Shown here piece by piece: positions 31,447 to 38,924 of a stretch of 64,000 nucleotides of DNA. A program made the translations under genes and the position numbers. Source of the stretch: Ruminococcus sp. FMBCY1 (GTDB lineage Bacteria; Bacillota; Clostridia; Oscillospirales; Acutalibacteraceae); the NCBI RefSeq assembly GCF_023921805.1, contig NZ_CP074197.1:1364001-1428000 (forward strand). The letters are read 5' to 3'. Position 1 is the first letter of the stretch, and each line of letters begins with the position of its first letter. The notes under the pieces are model-generated. The model was not told the DNA's origin and did not search any database. It worked only from the letters and a program-made list of their open reading frames with translations.

Positions 31447-32019
31447 ATGGATTACGGCAAATACAAAAATGCTCGTAACGCCGCATGGCAATGTATATTA
31501 GACTACGATATTAAGACACTACCCATTGAGGTTACGAATATTGTTAGAAAATCAAATGATATTAATTTAGTTAAAAACAGCGATGTTAATATTCTTCAAA
31601 ACAATGCAAGCGGTGTTACAATTGTAAATAATAACAGTTTTATAATTGTATATAGAGATACAGATAGTTCACGGCGCTGTAGGTTTACTATTGCTCACGA
31701 ATTAGGGCACATTTTGCTCGGACATATGCTCGTGGACAAAATAGCATACAGAACATTTGCAGTACAGAATGATACCGAGAGCGCAGCTAATGTATTCGCT
31801 CGTGACTTGCTTGCTCCTGCGTGTGTATTGCACGAACTCAAAGCCTTAACTGCTGAGGAAATATCTCGGTTATGTAATATAAGTCTTGAAGCTGCGACAT
31901 ATAGATCAGAGCGTATGCAAGAGCTTGAAAAAAGAAATGCTTTTTATAAGCACCCACTCGAGCAAAAAGTTATAAAACAATTTAATCAATTTATTAATAA
32001 AAATAAAAGTCAGTCGTAG
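31447..32019 (+). CDS. immA: ImmA/IrrE family metallopeptidase
   Basis: 190 aa. RFTIAHELGHILLGHM contains the zinc HExxH motif, followed by ESAANVFARDLLAPACVL with the third ligand. ImmA proteins cleave ImmR-type repressors to induce mobile elements, and the gene directly follows the repressor. Confidence 0.92.
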   Translation: MDYGKYKNARNAAWQCILDYDIKTLPIEVTNIVRKSNDINLVKNSDVNILQNNASGVTIVNNNSFIIVYRDTDSSRRCRFTIAHELGHILLGHMLVDKIAYRTFAVQNDTESAANVFARDLLAPACVLHELKALTAEEISRLCNISLEAATYRSERMQELEKRNAFYKHPLEQKVIKQFNQFINKNKSQS

Positions 32020-32037
32020 CACCACCTACGACTGACT
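32008..32037. terminator. Strong hairpin at the end of immA
   Basis: Perfect 12-bp stem AGTCAGTCGTAG / CTACGACTGACT with a 6-nt loop; the immA stop codon lies in the left arm. T-rich sequence follows only on the minus strand, so it may stop antisense transcription or stabilise the mRNA end. Confidence 0.55.
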
Positions 32038-32131
32038 AAAAAAGATGTGAGAAGAAAACGCACTCCTCTAAATCTATTTTACAATATATTATATATTTTG
32101 TCAAATATTATATTATGTGAGGAGCTTAGCA

Positions 32132-33631
32132 ATGGGATTTTTTGATATTTTTAAAGTTTCACAATATAAGAGTGAAATTGAAACGCTAAAAAAACAAAAT
32201 GATGAGTTAAAGCAAAAATTAAGCGAATTGTGCTTTGATGATTACGATACATCACAGAGAATTATTCAACAATTAAAGCAAGAAATTGAGAAAAGCAAAG
32301 AAGAAGCTTTAAATCTTGAAAATCAGCGTGCTTTATTAAAAAATAAGCTTAACGATGAAACTGAATCAGCAAAAGAAAAGCTTAATGATTTAAAGATTAA
32401 AACAGATGAGAGAATACTGAGCTTAAATGTTGAAATCGAAAAAACAGAAAAGAAATTAAAAACAGCTAAAAACAAATTAGACAGAACGAAAGAGCTATAC
32501 AAGAGTATTGATTATTCTATATCTAATTTTTTTGAATATTCTCCTGATTTAGCAGAATTGAAATTATATAAATCAGAGTTTGATGAACTTGAAGAGTTGT
32601 CACCGTCTGTTATTCTTAAGCTACATTATATGGATGTTAAAAGTTTAAGAAAAGCATTTAAAGATAATGACAAACAAATCGAAAAAGTTTTATCACAATA
32701 TCGTAGCAGGTACACTACAAAGGCGAATCAAGCTATTTATGATTTAATGGTAATAGCTTTAAGAGCAGAATTGCAGAATATCTTATATAATCTGAAATAT
32801 GAAAAATTAGATAATGCTATTGAGCAAGTAAAAAATACTTCTCAAAAATATCTGAATATCGCAGCTCAAGGTAATCAGAATATAGCTGGAACTCTTACAA
32901 AATTTATAGGCGAAATAGAATATTTATTTATAAATGCTGTAAAAATAGAGTATAACTATTATGTAAAAAAAGAGCAGGCGAAGCAAGAGCAACTTGCTAT
33001 TAAAGAGCAAATTCGTCAAGAAGCTGAAGAACGCAAGGCACTTGAGCAGGAAAAGAAGAAGATTGAAAACGAAGAACTTAAATATAACAATGAAATTGAA
33101 AAATTAAAAGAGCAGTTAAAAGCTTCGGCAGATGAAGAAAGTAAAGCTTTAAATGCTAAAATTCTCGAATTGCAAGCAAAACTTGCTGATGTCACTATTA
33201 AAAAAGATAATATCGTTCAACTTCAAAATGGTAAGGCAGGTAATGTATATATTATAAGTAATCTTGGGTCGTTCGGTGAAAATGTATTTAAAGTTGGTAT
33301 GACAAGAAGAATTGACCCGCAAGACAGAGTAAACGAATTAGGAAATGCTTCTGTACCATTTAAATTTGATGTACATAGTTTCATTTTTTCGGAAGATGCT
33401 GTTGGACTTGAAAGTAAATTACATAGCATTTTGAACGATAAAAGAGTTAATAAAGTCAATATGCGTAAGGAGTTTTTCTATACTACAGTAGATGAACTTG
33501 AAGAGCTTGTAAACAAAATTGAGCCGACTGCTGAATTTAATAAAACTATGCTCGCAGAAGAATTTAGACAATCTCAATCATCTAATGAAAATTATACAAA
33601 TGATTACACAATAGATGAAGAAGATGAGTAA
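32132..33631 (+). CDS. DUF4041 coiled-coil protein with C-terminal T5orf172/GIY-YIG nuclease domain
   Basis: 499 aa from the ATG with GAGGAG. Residues ~10-120 form a long coiled coil; a DUF4041 domain follows (about 125-270, SLRKAFKDNDKQIEKVLSQY), then a second highly charged coiled coil (275-370). The C-terminus (about 375-470) starts GNVYIISNLGSFGENVFKVGMTRR, the GIY-YIG-like T5orf172/MUG113 motif with the key Y, G and R. It lies between immA and hicA in the part expressed in lysogens, where superinfection-exclusion genes are common. Function is not established. Confidence 0.85.
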   Translation: MGFFDIFKVSQYKSEIETLKKQNDELKQKLSELCFDDYDTSQRIIQQLKQEIEKSKEEALNLENQRALLKNKLNDETESAKEKLNDLKIKTDERILSLNVEIEKTEKKLKTAKNKLDRTKELYKSIDYSISNFFEYSPDLAELKLYKSEFDELEELSPSVILKLHYMDVKSLRKAFKDNDKQIEKVLSQYRSRYTTKANQAIYDLMVIALRAELQNILYNLKYEKLDNAIEQVKNTSQKYLNIAAQGNQNIAGTLTKFIGEIEYLFINAVKIEYNYYVKKEQAKQEQLAIKEQIRQEAEERKALEQEKKKIENEELKYNNEIEKLKEQLKASADEESKALNAKILELQAKLADVTIKKDNIVQLQNGKAGNVYIISNLGSFGENVFKVGMTRRIDPQDRVNELGNASVPFKFDVHSFIFSEDAVGLESKLHSILNDKRVNKVNMRKEFFYTTVDELEELVNKIEPTAEFNKTMLAEEFRQSQSSNENYTNDYTIDEEDE

Positions 33632-33724
33632 ATAAATCCGCCCTAAAATAATACTTTGCTCTGCATTCTTGGCAAAGTTGTGGGATTTTACAATATTATG
33701 TAATAAATTATTTATCAAAAGCTA

Positions 33725-33753
33725 TTGACACATAATAAATTATGTATTATAAT
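33725..33753 (+). promoter_or_regulatory. hicAB promoter and operator
   Basis: TTGACA (33725-33730), 17 nt, TATAAT (33748-33753). The spacer contains the perfect dyad CATAAT-AA-ATTATG (33731-33744), a likely HicB binding site for autoregulation. Confidence 0.75.
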
Positions 33754-33776
33754 ATATACATAAAGGGGAGATAAAG

Positions 33777-33974
33777 TTGAAAAGCTATACTTCAAGAGAT
33801 GTAATCAAAATTCTTAATGCTGACGGTTGGTATGAGGTCGGTTGCGTTGGCGACCACCACCAATTTAAACACCCAACCAAGAAAGGCAGAGTAACAGTTA
33901 CTCACCCGAGAAAAGATTTTCCGATTAAAACCTTAAAGAGCATTGAAAAGCAAGCAGGCATTAAATTTGAATAA
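33777..33974 (+). CDS. hicA: HicA mRNA interferase toxin
   Basis: 65 aa from a TTG start with GGGGAGATAAAG. SRDVIKILNADGWYEV, GDHHQFKHPTKKGRVTVTHP (catalytic histidine) and KTLKSIEKQAGI are typical of the HicA double-stranded-RNA-binding fold. It cleaves mRNA when not bound by HicB. Confidence 0.95.
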   Translation: MKSYTSRDVIKILNADGWYEVGCVGDHHQFKHPTKKGRVTVTHPRKDFPIKTLKSIEKQAGIKFE

Positions 33975-34013
33975 TGCCTGCATCCCCTTAAAACTATTAC
34001 GGAGGTTTTTACT

Positions 34014-34415
34014 ATGAAAGACAGATATTCGTTCATTGCAGTATTTGATGTTGCAGAAGACGGCATTTCTATTGAATTTCCTGACTTACCGGGTTGTCTG
34101 CCTTGTGCCGATACTATGGAAGAGGCATTAAAAAACGCTCACGAGGCACTTGGACTTCACCTTTGGGGACTTGAGCAGGACGGCGAAGAAATTCCCGAAC
34201 CTACACAAATTCAGAACATCACACTTGAAAAAAATCAAGTCCCAGCTGTTATTGAAGTGTTTATGCCTGCCTTTCGTGACAAGCTCAACAACCGCTTTGT
34301 AAAGAAAACTCTTTCTCTCCCGGCTTGGCTTGCAGATATGGCAGATAAGGACGGCGTAAACTGCTCTAAAGTATTTCAAAACGCTTTAATTGATTATCTT
34401 GGAGTTAAACAATAA
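34014..34415 (+). CDS. hicB: HicB antitoxin
   Basis: 133 aa with ACGGAGGTTTTT. The N-terminal RNase H-like HicB fold (VAEDGISIEFPDLPGCLPCADTMEEALKNA) is followed by a C-terminal DNA-binding domain (LPAWLADMADKDGVNCSKVFQNAL) of the HTH/RHH type. It neutralises HicA and probably represses the operon. Confidence 0.95.
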   Translation: MKDRYSFIAVFDVAEDGISIEFPDLPGCLPCADTMEEALKNAHEALGLHLWGLEQDGEEIPEPTQIQNITLEKNQVPAVIEVFMPAFRDKLNNRFVKKTLSLPAWLADMADKDGVNCSKVFQNALIDYLGVKQ

Positions 34416-34424
34416 TATAAAAAA

Positions 34425-34565
34425 CCGCCCTGCTCGACTGGTCCTCGAACAGAGCGGGATCACCTACACAGGGTGCAGATGATACGATATTAACGCAATA
34501 ATATTGTACCACAATCCCCTGAATTTTTCAAGCATTGAATTTCAGGGGATTTTTGCACCCTTTTT
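34425..34565 (+). terminator. Structured intergenic region with terminator before int
   Basis: Contains an imperfect hairpin (CCGCCCTG...CAGAGCGG, 34428-34460), a strong stem AATCCCCTGAA / TTCAGGGGATT (34513-34551) followed by T, and an outer pair GGGTGCA (34471-34477) / TGCACCC (34554-34560) followed by TTTTT. It ends hicAB transcription and may limit int expression. Confidence 0.65.
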
Positions 34566-34589
34566 ACATTAAAAAGGAGTGTTTATAAA

Positions 34590-35765
34590 ATGAAAAAACA
34601 AAAAGACGGCAGATACCGCATTAGAGTGTTCCTCGGTTGTGATGAAAGCGGTAAAAAGCAGTATAAATCTGTTTACGGCTCGACAGTTAAGGAAGTTAAA
34701 GAGAAAGAAGCGGAAATCCGACAGAAAATCGCAAAAGGTTGTACGGTAATATCTTCACTTGTAACTTGGGGAGATTGGGTTGACGCCTGGATTGAATACA
34801 AAGCTAACCTCGTGACTGAAAATCAGCTTGCGGCTTATAAAAGCAATATTGAACACTTTGACGAATTACGAAACTATGAACTGCTAAAACTTAATTATGG
34901 TGACTTTCAACGAATTATTGACCGTCTTGCAAAAAGAAATCCACATACAGGAAAGCCAACTGCAAGAAAATCTTTAAAAGAATTTAAGATGTCCGCAGGT
35001 CAAGTTTTTAAGTATGCTATAAAGAATAGGGTAACGGAATACAACGCAGCACAATACATAGAAATCCCTAACGCAGCCGCTGCACCCAAACACCGCAGAG
35101 CATTAACCAATGAAGAACAAGCATTGATAATTAACACACCACACAGAGCACAGTTACCTGCAATGATAATGCTTTTATCCGGACTGCGACTTGGTGAATG
35201 TCTTGCACTTCAATGGTGCGACATTGATTTGGGTAACGCAACAATAAATGTACATCAAGTTCTTAGGACGAAATCGGGTAAAGCAGTTATTGAGCAGGGA
35301 GCAAAAACCGATAATTCTATCCGCACGGTCGACATACCACAAACTCTTGTGAATTTCTTGAAAGTACAGCCAAGCCACACCCCATTTGATTATGTTGTCA
35401 CAACGGCAAAGGGTGCATTAATGAATAAAAGTGCTTGGCGCAGACTGTGGGAAAGCTATATGACTGACTTAAATATCGTTGTGTATAACAGCGGTAAAAG
35501 CGGTGTAATTGACATAGAGAGAAAACGCAGTAAATACGACCCTAACGGTGTTCCGCAGATTATACAGCCTTTTACAGCTCATTATTTAAGACATACTCAC
35601 GCAACGAACTTGTTTTATGCAGGTTACGATGTACTTTATGTGCAGCACCAGCTCGGTCACAGTAAGCCTGAAACAACAATGAACATATATACGCATTTTG
35701 TTGCTGAAAAGAAGAAAACAAATGTTTCAAAGCTCGATAGTTATCTTGCACAAAATGTAAGTTAA
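34590..35765 (+). CDS. int: Site-specific integrase, tyrosine recombinase
   Basis: 391 aa with AAAAAGGAG. An N-terminal arm-binding domain (1-55) and a SAM-like core-binding domain (60-160) precede the catalytic domain: R200 in LLSGLRLGE, H331-x-x-R334 in HYLRHTHA, H357 in LGHS and nucleophile Y367 in NIYTHF. It lies next to attR, as usual, and recombines the tRNA-Pro site. Confidence 0.96.
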   Translation: MKKQKDGRYRIRVFLGCDESGKKQYKSVYGSTVKEVKEKEAEIRQKIAKGCTVISSLVTWGDWVDAWIEYKANLVTENQLAAYKSNIEHFDELRNYELLKLNYGDFQRIIDRLAKRNPHTGKPTARKSLKEFKMSAGQVFKYAIKNRVTEYNAAQYIEIPNAAAAPKHRRALTNEEQALIINTPHRAQLPAMIMLLSGLRLGECLALQWCDIDLGNATINVHQVLRTKSGKAVIEQGAKTDNSIRTVDIPQTLVNFLKVQPSHTPFDYVVTTAKGALMNKSAWRRLWESYMTDLNIVVYNSGKSGVIDIERKRSKYDPNGVPQIIQPFTAHYLRHTHATNLFYAGYDVLYVQHQLGHSKPETTMNIYTHFVAEKKKTNVSKLDSYLAQNVS

Positions 35766-35791
35766 AAGTTTGTATAATATTTTTCGCAAAA

Positions 35792-35835
35792 ATGCTCCGA
35801 GAATTTATATTTTTTTCTCGGAGCATAATTTTTTT
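35792..35835 (+). terminator. Terminator of int
   Basis: Stem ATGCTCCGAGAA / TTCTCGGAGCAT (35792-35803, 35815-35826) followed by a run of T. Confidence 0.85.
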
Positions 35836-35859
35836 TGAGCCACCTCTTGAGCCACCTGT
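35836..35859. promoter_or_regulatory. Integrase arm-type sites, right
   Basis: Two tandem TGAGCCACCT units with a 12-bp period, matching the left pair at 2015-2038. Confidence 0.7.
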
Positions 35860-35910
35860 TTGCAATTTTTTATACCTTTTTATATGGTTTTAAGTGGGTA
35901 GCAAAAAACA

Positions 35911-35957
35911 ACAAACCGCACTAAAACGCCTGAAAACGGCTTAATAGTGCGGTTTTT
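35911..35957 (-). terminator. Phage-supplied terminator for tRNA-Pro
   Basis: Stem AACCGCACTA / TAGTGCGGTT enclosing a smaller AACGCC/GGC-type hairpin. On the minus strand it ends in a T-rich run. It lies just inside attR and replaces the terminator moved to 1892-1918 by integration. Confidence 0.7.
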
Positions 35958-35960
35958 CTA

Positions 35961-36008
35961 TGGTCGAGGTGACAGGACTTGAACCTGCGGCATCTTGGTC
36001 CCAAACCA
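35961..36008. repeat. attR: 48-bp core
   Basis: Identical to 1918-1965; it is the 3' part of the intact tRNA-Pro gene. Confidence 0.93.
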
Positions 36009-36037
36009 AGCACTCTACCAAACTGAGCTACACCTCG
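35961..36037 (-). tRNA. tRNA-Pro(TGG)
   Basis: 77 nt with encoded CCA. Acceptor stem CGAGGTG / CACCTCG, anticodon loop TTTGGGA with TGG, and a T arm with GTTCAAG. Intact because the phage core restores the 3' half. Confidence 0.95.
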
Positions 36038-36078
36038 AAATTATTTAATTTTTGTCGCCTCAACAAGTCAGCTTCATT

Positions 36079-36107
36079 ATTATATAACATAAAATTTGAT
36101 TTGTCAA
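36079..36107 (-). promoter_or_regulatory. Promoter of tRNA-Pro
   Basis: Minus strand TTGACA (36102-36107), 17 nt, TATAAT (36079-36084), 42 nt before the tRNA. Confidence 0.85.
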
Positions 36108-36157
36108 CAATTATTTTTAATTTTTTTGAAACTTTCGTGATTTTTATTTTTCTTTAA

Positions 36158-36186
36158 TTGACATACGCTGTTATGGGGTATAAAAT
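36158..36186 (+). promoter_or_regulatory. Promoter of the O-antigen ligase-like gene
   Basis: TTGACA (36158-36163), 17 nt, TAAAAT (36181-36186), 45 nt before the ATG. Confidence 0.75.
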
Positions 36187-36230
36187 ATGATTACACTGAT
36201 TAAATATATTACTTTGAAGGGCGGTTTTAT

Positions 36231-37820
36231 ATGTCTGACAATACAAAACTAAAAATCTCAAACGGGTTGAACGAGGATAAATATTCTGTAAAAAGCAAGT
36301 TTGTCAACTTCTTTTTGCTTGCGATGTTTACGCTCTTTCCCCTATTTTACACGGATTACTACTATAATATAAGACACGACAAATATTATTTTTTTCTTGT
36401 TGTCACTGCGGTGCTTGTTTTGATGATTGGCGCTGTTGCAATCACTAATTCCGATTCGCAAAGCGGAACAAAAGACAAAGCCGAATCCGTGCCTTGGTAC
36501 AAAAAGTTATCGTTTACGGACTATGCATTTGGTGCATTCATTTTGGTATGCACCGTATCCACTGTTTTTTCTCAAGATCCTGCCGATGCTTTCTTGGGTC
36601 TTAGCGGAAGAAACAACGGTTTATTGCTGATGATTTTTTATGCGGTGGTTTATTTTTTAATTACCAGATTTTTTTGTTTTAAAAACTATGTCTTTGTTGC
36701 CCTTGCAGGTTGTTCAATTGCAATATATCTGCTTGATATTCTCAACTGTTTTTACATAGATCCGCTTGGAATGTTTGCAAGCCTTACAGACGAGCAGACA
36801 ATCACAAACTTTACCTCCACAATTGGCAACAAAAACCTTATGTCAAGTTTTATCTGCATTGTTATGCCCGTAACCGTCGCTTTTTCGGTTATAAGCAAAA
36901 ATCGTAATCACCGTATCGTTTATCATATTTCGTCCGCATTCGGTTATATGGCTCTTATGACAGCCGACAGCTACTCGGGTATACTTGGTCTTGGCACTGT
37001 TTTTGCCGTGCTTTTAATATGGTTTTCACGCAGCATTGCAAGACTTAAAAGATTTTTCCTCGCAACAACAATTATGCTGTTAAGCGGCAAAATTCTTCGT
37101 TTGTTTTCCTTTTTTATGGGTGACAAATCAAAAGGTATCTCGGAATTTCAAAGTCTGCTTGTTTACTCAAAAATCATATGGGCGGCAATTGCATTGTTCG
37201 CAATAATTACCGCAATTTTATTTTTTGCAGACAGCAAAACTCCCGACAAGACTTTACCTCTTGCCGTTCCTATTATAATCGGCAGTATATTTGTTGCCTG
37301 CATTATTGCAATGCTTTTTGCCGTATATTATTTCAGCGTAATTGACACAAAAACAAATATCGGCTTTTTGAAAAGTTTTTTGAGATTTAATGACAGCTGG
37401 GGTACTCACCGTGGCTATATGTGGATAAGGTCTTTCTATATATTCGGAGATTTTTCTCTTTACAACAAACTTTTCGGATGCGGACCTGACACCTTTGCCA
37501 CAGTGTTTGAACCGTATTTTGAGGGGCTTAAACATTACGGTGACAGCTCCACAAACTGTGCCCACAACGAATACATAAATTACCTTATTACTACGGGAAT
37601 TTTCGGACTTGCTTCTTACCTTTCGATAATTTTCGGAGCGCTGAAAGGTGCGATTAAATCCGCAAGTAAAAATCCGATTGCAATTGCTTTTGCGGTATCT
37701 GTTATCAGCTATGCCGTGCAGGCCGTGGTAAACCTTGCTCAACCGATTACAACACCGCTTTTTATTATTTTTATTGCACTTTGCGAGGCAGTTGCCCGTA
37801 AGCAAAAAACAACTGAATAA
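36231..37820 (+). CDS. O-antigen ligase/polymerase-like membrane protein (Wzy_C)
   Basis: 529 aa with about twelve membrane helices. The large extracytoplasmic loop between late helices contains WGTHRGYMWIRS and SSTNCAHNEYINYLITTGIFGL, the signature of O-antigen ligase/Wzy proteins (the H in AHNEY is conserved). In Firmicutes such proteins act in polysaccharide or teichoic-acid-like polymer assembly. It is a single-gene unit with its own promoter and terminator. Confidence 0.85.
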   Translation: MSDNTKLKISNGLNEDKYSVKSKFVNFFLLAMFTLFPLFYTDYYYNIRHDKYYFFLVVTAVLVLMIGAVAITNSDSQSGTKDKAESVPWYKKLSFTDYAFGAFILVCTVSTVFSQDPADAFLGLSGRNNGLLLMIFYAVVYFLITRFFCFKNYVFVALAGCSIAIYLLDILNCFYIDPLGMFASLTDEQTITNFTSTIGNKNLMSSFICIVMPVTVAFSVISKNRNHRIVYHISSAFGYMALMTADSYSGILGLGTVFAVLLIWFSRSIARLKRFFLATTIMLLSGKILRLFSFFMGDKSKGISEFQSLLVYSKIIWAAIALFAIITAILFFADSKTPDKTLPLAVPIIIGSIFVACIIAMLFAVYYFSVIDTKTNIGFLKSFLRFNDSWGTHRGYMWIRSFYIFGDFSLYNKLFGCGPDTFATVFEPYFEGLKHYGDSSTNCAHNEYINYLITTGIFGLASYLSIIFGALKGAIKSASKNPIAIAFAVSVISYAVQAVVNLAQPITTPLFIIFIALCEAVARKQKTTE

Positions 37821-37826
37821 GCACAA

Positions 37827-37857
37827 ACAAGACAGCCTATATACTAAGCTGTCTTGT
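37827..37857 (+). terminator. Terminator of the O-antigen ligase-like gene
   Basis: ACAAGACAGC / GCTGTCTTGT stem followed by TATTTTTT. Confidence 0.8.
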
Positions 37858-37863
37858 TATTTT

Positions 37864-38028
37864 TTACGCAGCTTTTCTGCGTGATGTATGCCTTGTTGCC
37901 GCATTTCGTTTCTTATTTTTTTGTTGAGATTGGGGCTTTTTGAACAATATTGACTTTACGGGATAACGCATAGCGTAGCTTATAATTACGAAAATGCAGA
38001 CATTAACATATAAATCAGCGTCAGGCAT
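37864..38028 (-). CDS. 54-aa basic single-helix membrane peptide
   Basis: ATG at 38028 with TTAAGGAGTTGTACAA, an excellent ribosome binding site. One hydrophobic helix (LYVNVCIFVIISYAM) is followed by a long basic, glutamine-rich tail (KKPQSQQKNKKRNAATRHTS). Isolated gene between two terminators. No family recognised. Confidence 0.6.
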   Translation of the reverse strand: MPDADLYVNVCIFVIISYAMRYPVKSILFKKPQSQQKNKKRNAATRHTSRRKAA

Positions 38029-38057
38029 TTGTACAACTCCTTAAGTTTATTTGGGGC

Positions 38058-38293
38058 TTTGTTATAATTAGCTTAAATGACAAAGTGAAGTTCCTAAACT
38101 TAATTTTTGGTAAATTCCACATTCAATAACTATCCTTTCAGACAATGATAAACGACTCATATTTTCCTGCTTTCCGCAGACAGTAACCGTTTTCATTTTA
38201 CCATACTCTTTTGTCAAGGTGAACCCGTGGTATTTCTCTTTTTTTCCTCAAAAATCCGAACTTCACTTTGGCAATTTAGGTTTGTTATAATTA
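38058..38293. mobile_element. MITE-like insertion (210 bp) with terminal inverted repeats and 13-bp direct repeats
   Basis: TTTGTTATAATTA occurs at 38058-38070 and again at 38281-38293. Directly inside are inverted ends of 23 bp (38071-38093 and 38258-38280): the inner 13 bp (CAAAGTGAAGTTC / GAACTTCACTTTG) are perfect and the outer 10 partly matched. There is no coding capacity between. This is the structure of a miniature transposable element with a target-site duplication; the family is unknown. Confidence 0.6.
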
Positions 38294-38393
38294 AATTATA
38301 CAGTACCGGCTGGGTAATAAACAGGACTTTGCTATGATGTTTGCCGATTTTTCAATAATATTTTTTCGGTGTATTTAACGATTATAAAAGTTT

Positions 38394-38414
38394 GGTCAAC
38401 CTTAAGGCTTGACC
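38394..38414 (-). repeat. Dispersed hairpin repeat, copy A
   Basis: GGTCAACCTTAAGGCTTGACC (with a one-base bulge). On the minus strand it is preceded by AAATTTA and followed within ~10 nt by ACTTTTATAATCGTTAAA, both also present around copy B (46163-46187). Copy C is at 53314-53344. Confidence 0.6.
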
Positions 38415-38439
38415 TAAATTTTAAAATTATTACAAAAAC

Positions 38440-38471
38440 AAAAGCGCAATAACCGCAGTTACCGCACTTTT
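38440..38471 (-). terminator. Terminator of amtB-glnK
   Basis: 14-bp stem (with G-U pairs) AAAAGTGCGGTAAC / GTTATTGCGCTTTT and a TGCG loop on the minus strand, then GTTTTTG. Confidence 0.75.
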
Positions 38472-38523
38472 ATTTTGAAAATATAAATTAGAAAGATTTT
38501 TAAACCAACATAACTTACTTTTA

Positions 38524-38910
38524 TTAATCGTCAAAATTAGGAGTTTGAATTGCATCGTAGCCGGTTTCGCCTGTACGGATTTTTACCGCCTGCTTTAAGT
38601 AGTAAGTAAAGATTTTACCGTCACCCGGATTGCCTGTAAACGCAGTCTTTTTAATAGCTTCTATGGTTTTTGCTTCCCATTCTTCTGATGAAACAACTAT
38701 TTCAAACTTGATTTTAGGCAATACCTGCACATCTACTTTTTGACCTCTTACATATTCGGACATACCTCTTTGAATACCGCAGCCTACAACCTGATAGGCT
38801 GTGATTCCGTTTACGCCTATATCCATTAACGCTTTTTTTACATCGAGGAACATTTCCTCTCTTACAACAGCCTCTATTTTAATAAGCTGAACTTCGTTAT
38901 TGTTATCCAT
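38524..38910 (-). CDS. glnK: PII nitrogen regulatory protein (GlnK-type)
   Basis: 128 aa. PII features: IKIEAVVREEMFLDVKKALMDIGV, YQVVGCGIQRGMSEYVRG (T-loop), VLPKIKFEIVV and the C-terminal KIFTYYLKQAVKIRTGETG ATP-binding loop. The T-loop tyrosine uridylylated in proteobacteria (normally in RGAEY) is absent here (RGQKV), as in many Firmicutes, so control is probably by ATP/ADP and 2-oxoglutarate only. It lies 14 bp after amtB and would plug the AmtB pore when nitrogen is plentiful. Confidence 0.95.
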   Translation of the reverse strand: MDNNNEVQLIKIEAVVREEMFLDVKKALMDIGVNGITAYQVVGCGIQRGMSEYVRGQKVDVQVLPKIKFEIVVSSEEWEAKTIEAIKKTAFTGNPGDGKIFTYYLKQAVKIRTGETGYDAIQTPNFDD

Positions 38911-38924
38911 ATGTTAATCCTCCG

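Larger units (their letters stand above)
1918..36008. mobile_element. Siphovirus-type prophage integrated in tRNA-Pro(TGG)
   Basis: Bounded by the 48-bp att repeats. It contains integrase, repressor/ImmA, early genes, small and large terminase, HK97-type portal, ClpP-like protease, capsid, connectors, tail tube, tape measure, Dit, Tal, BppU, holin and amidase, all with intact frames. HNH next to terminase and a P27-type small terminase suggest cos packaging. No DnaB/DnaC, RecT or SSB is visible; replication may depend on the HUH protein at 20561-21289. Cargo includes a Panacea/membrane pair, DUF4041-GIY-YIG and HicAB. The element looks potentially inducible. Confidence 0.93.

Noticed and set aside
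37254-37826. A 190-codon minus-strand frame opposite the O-antigen ligase-like gene.
   Set aside because: Antisense shadow of a membrane protein gene; no ribosome binding site and no family resemblance.
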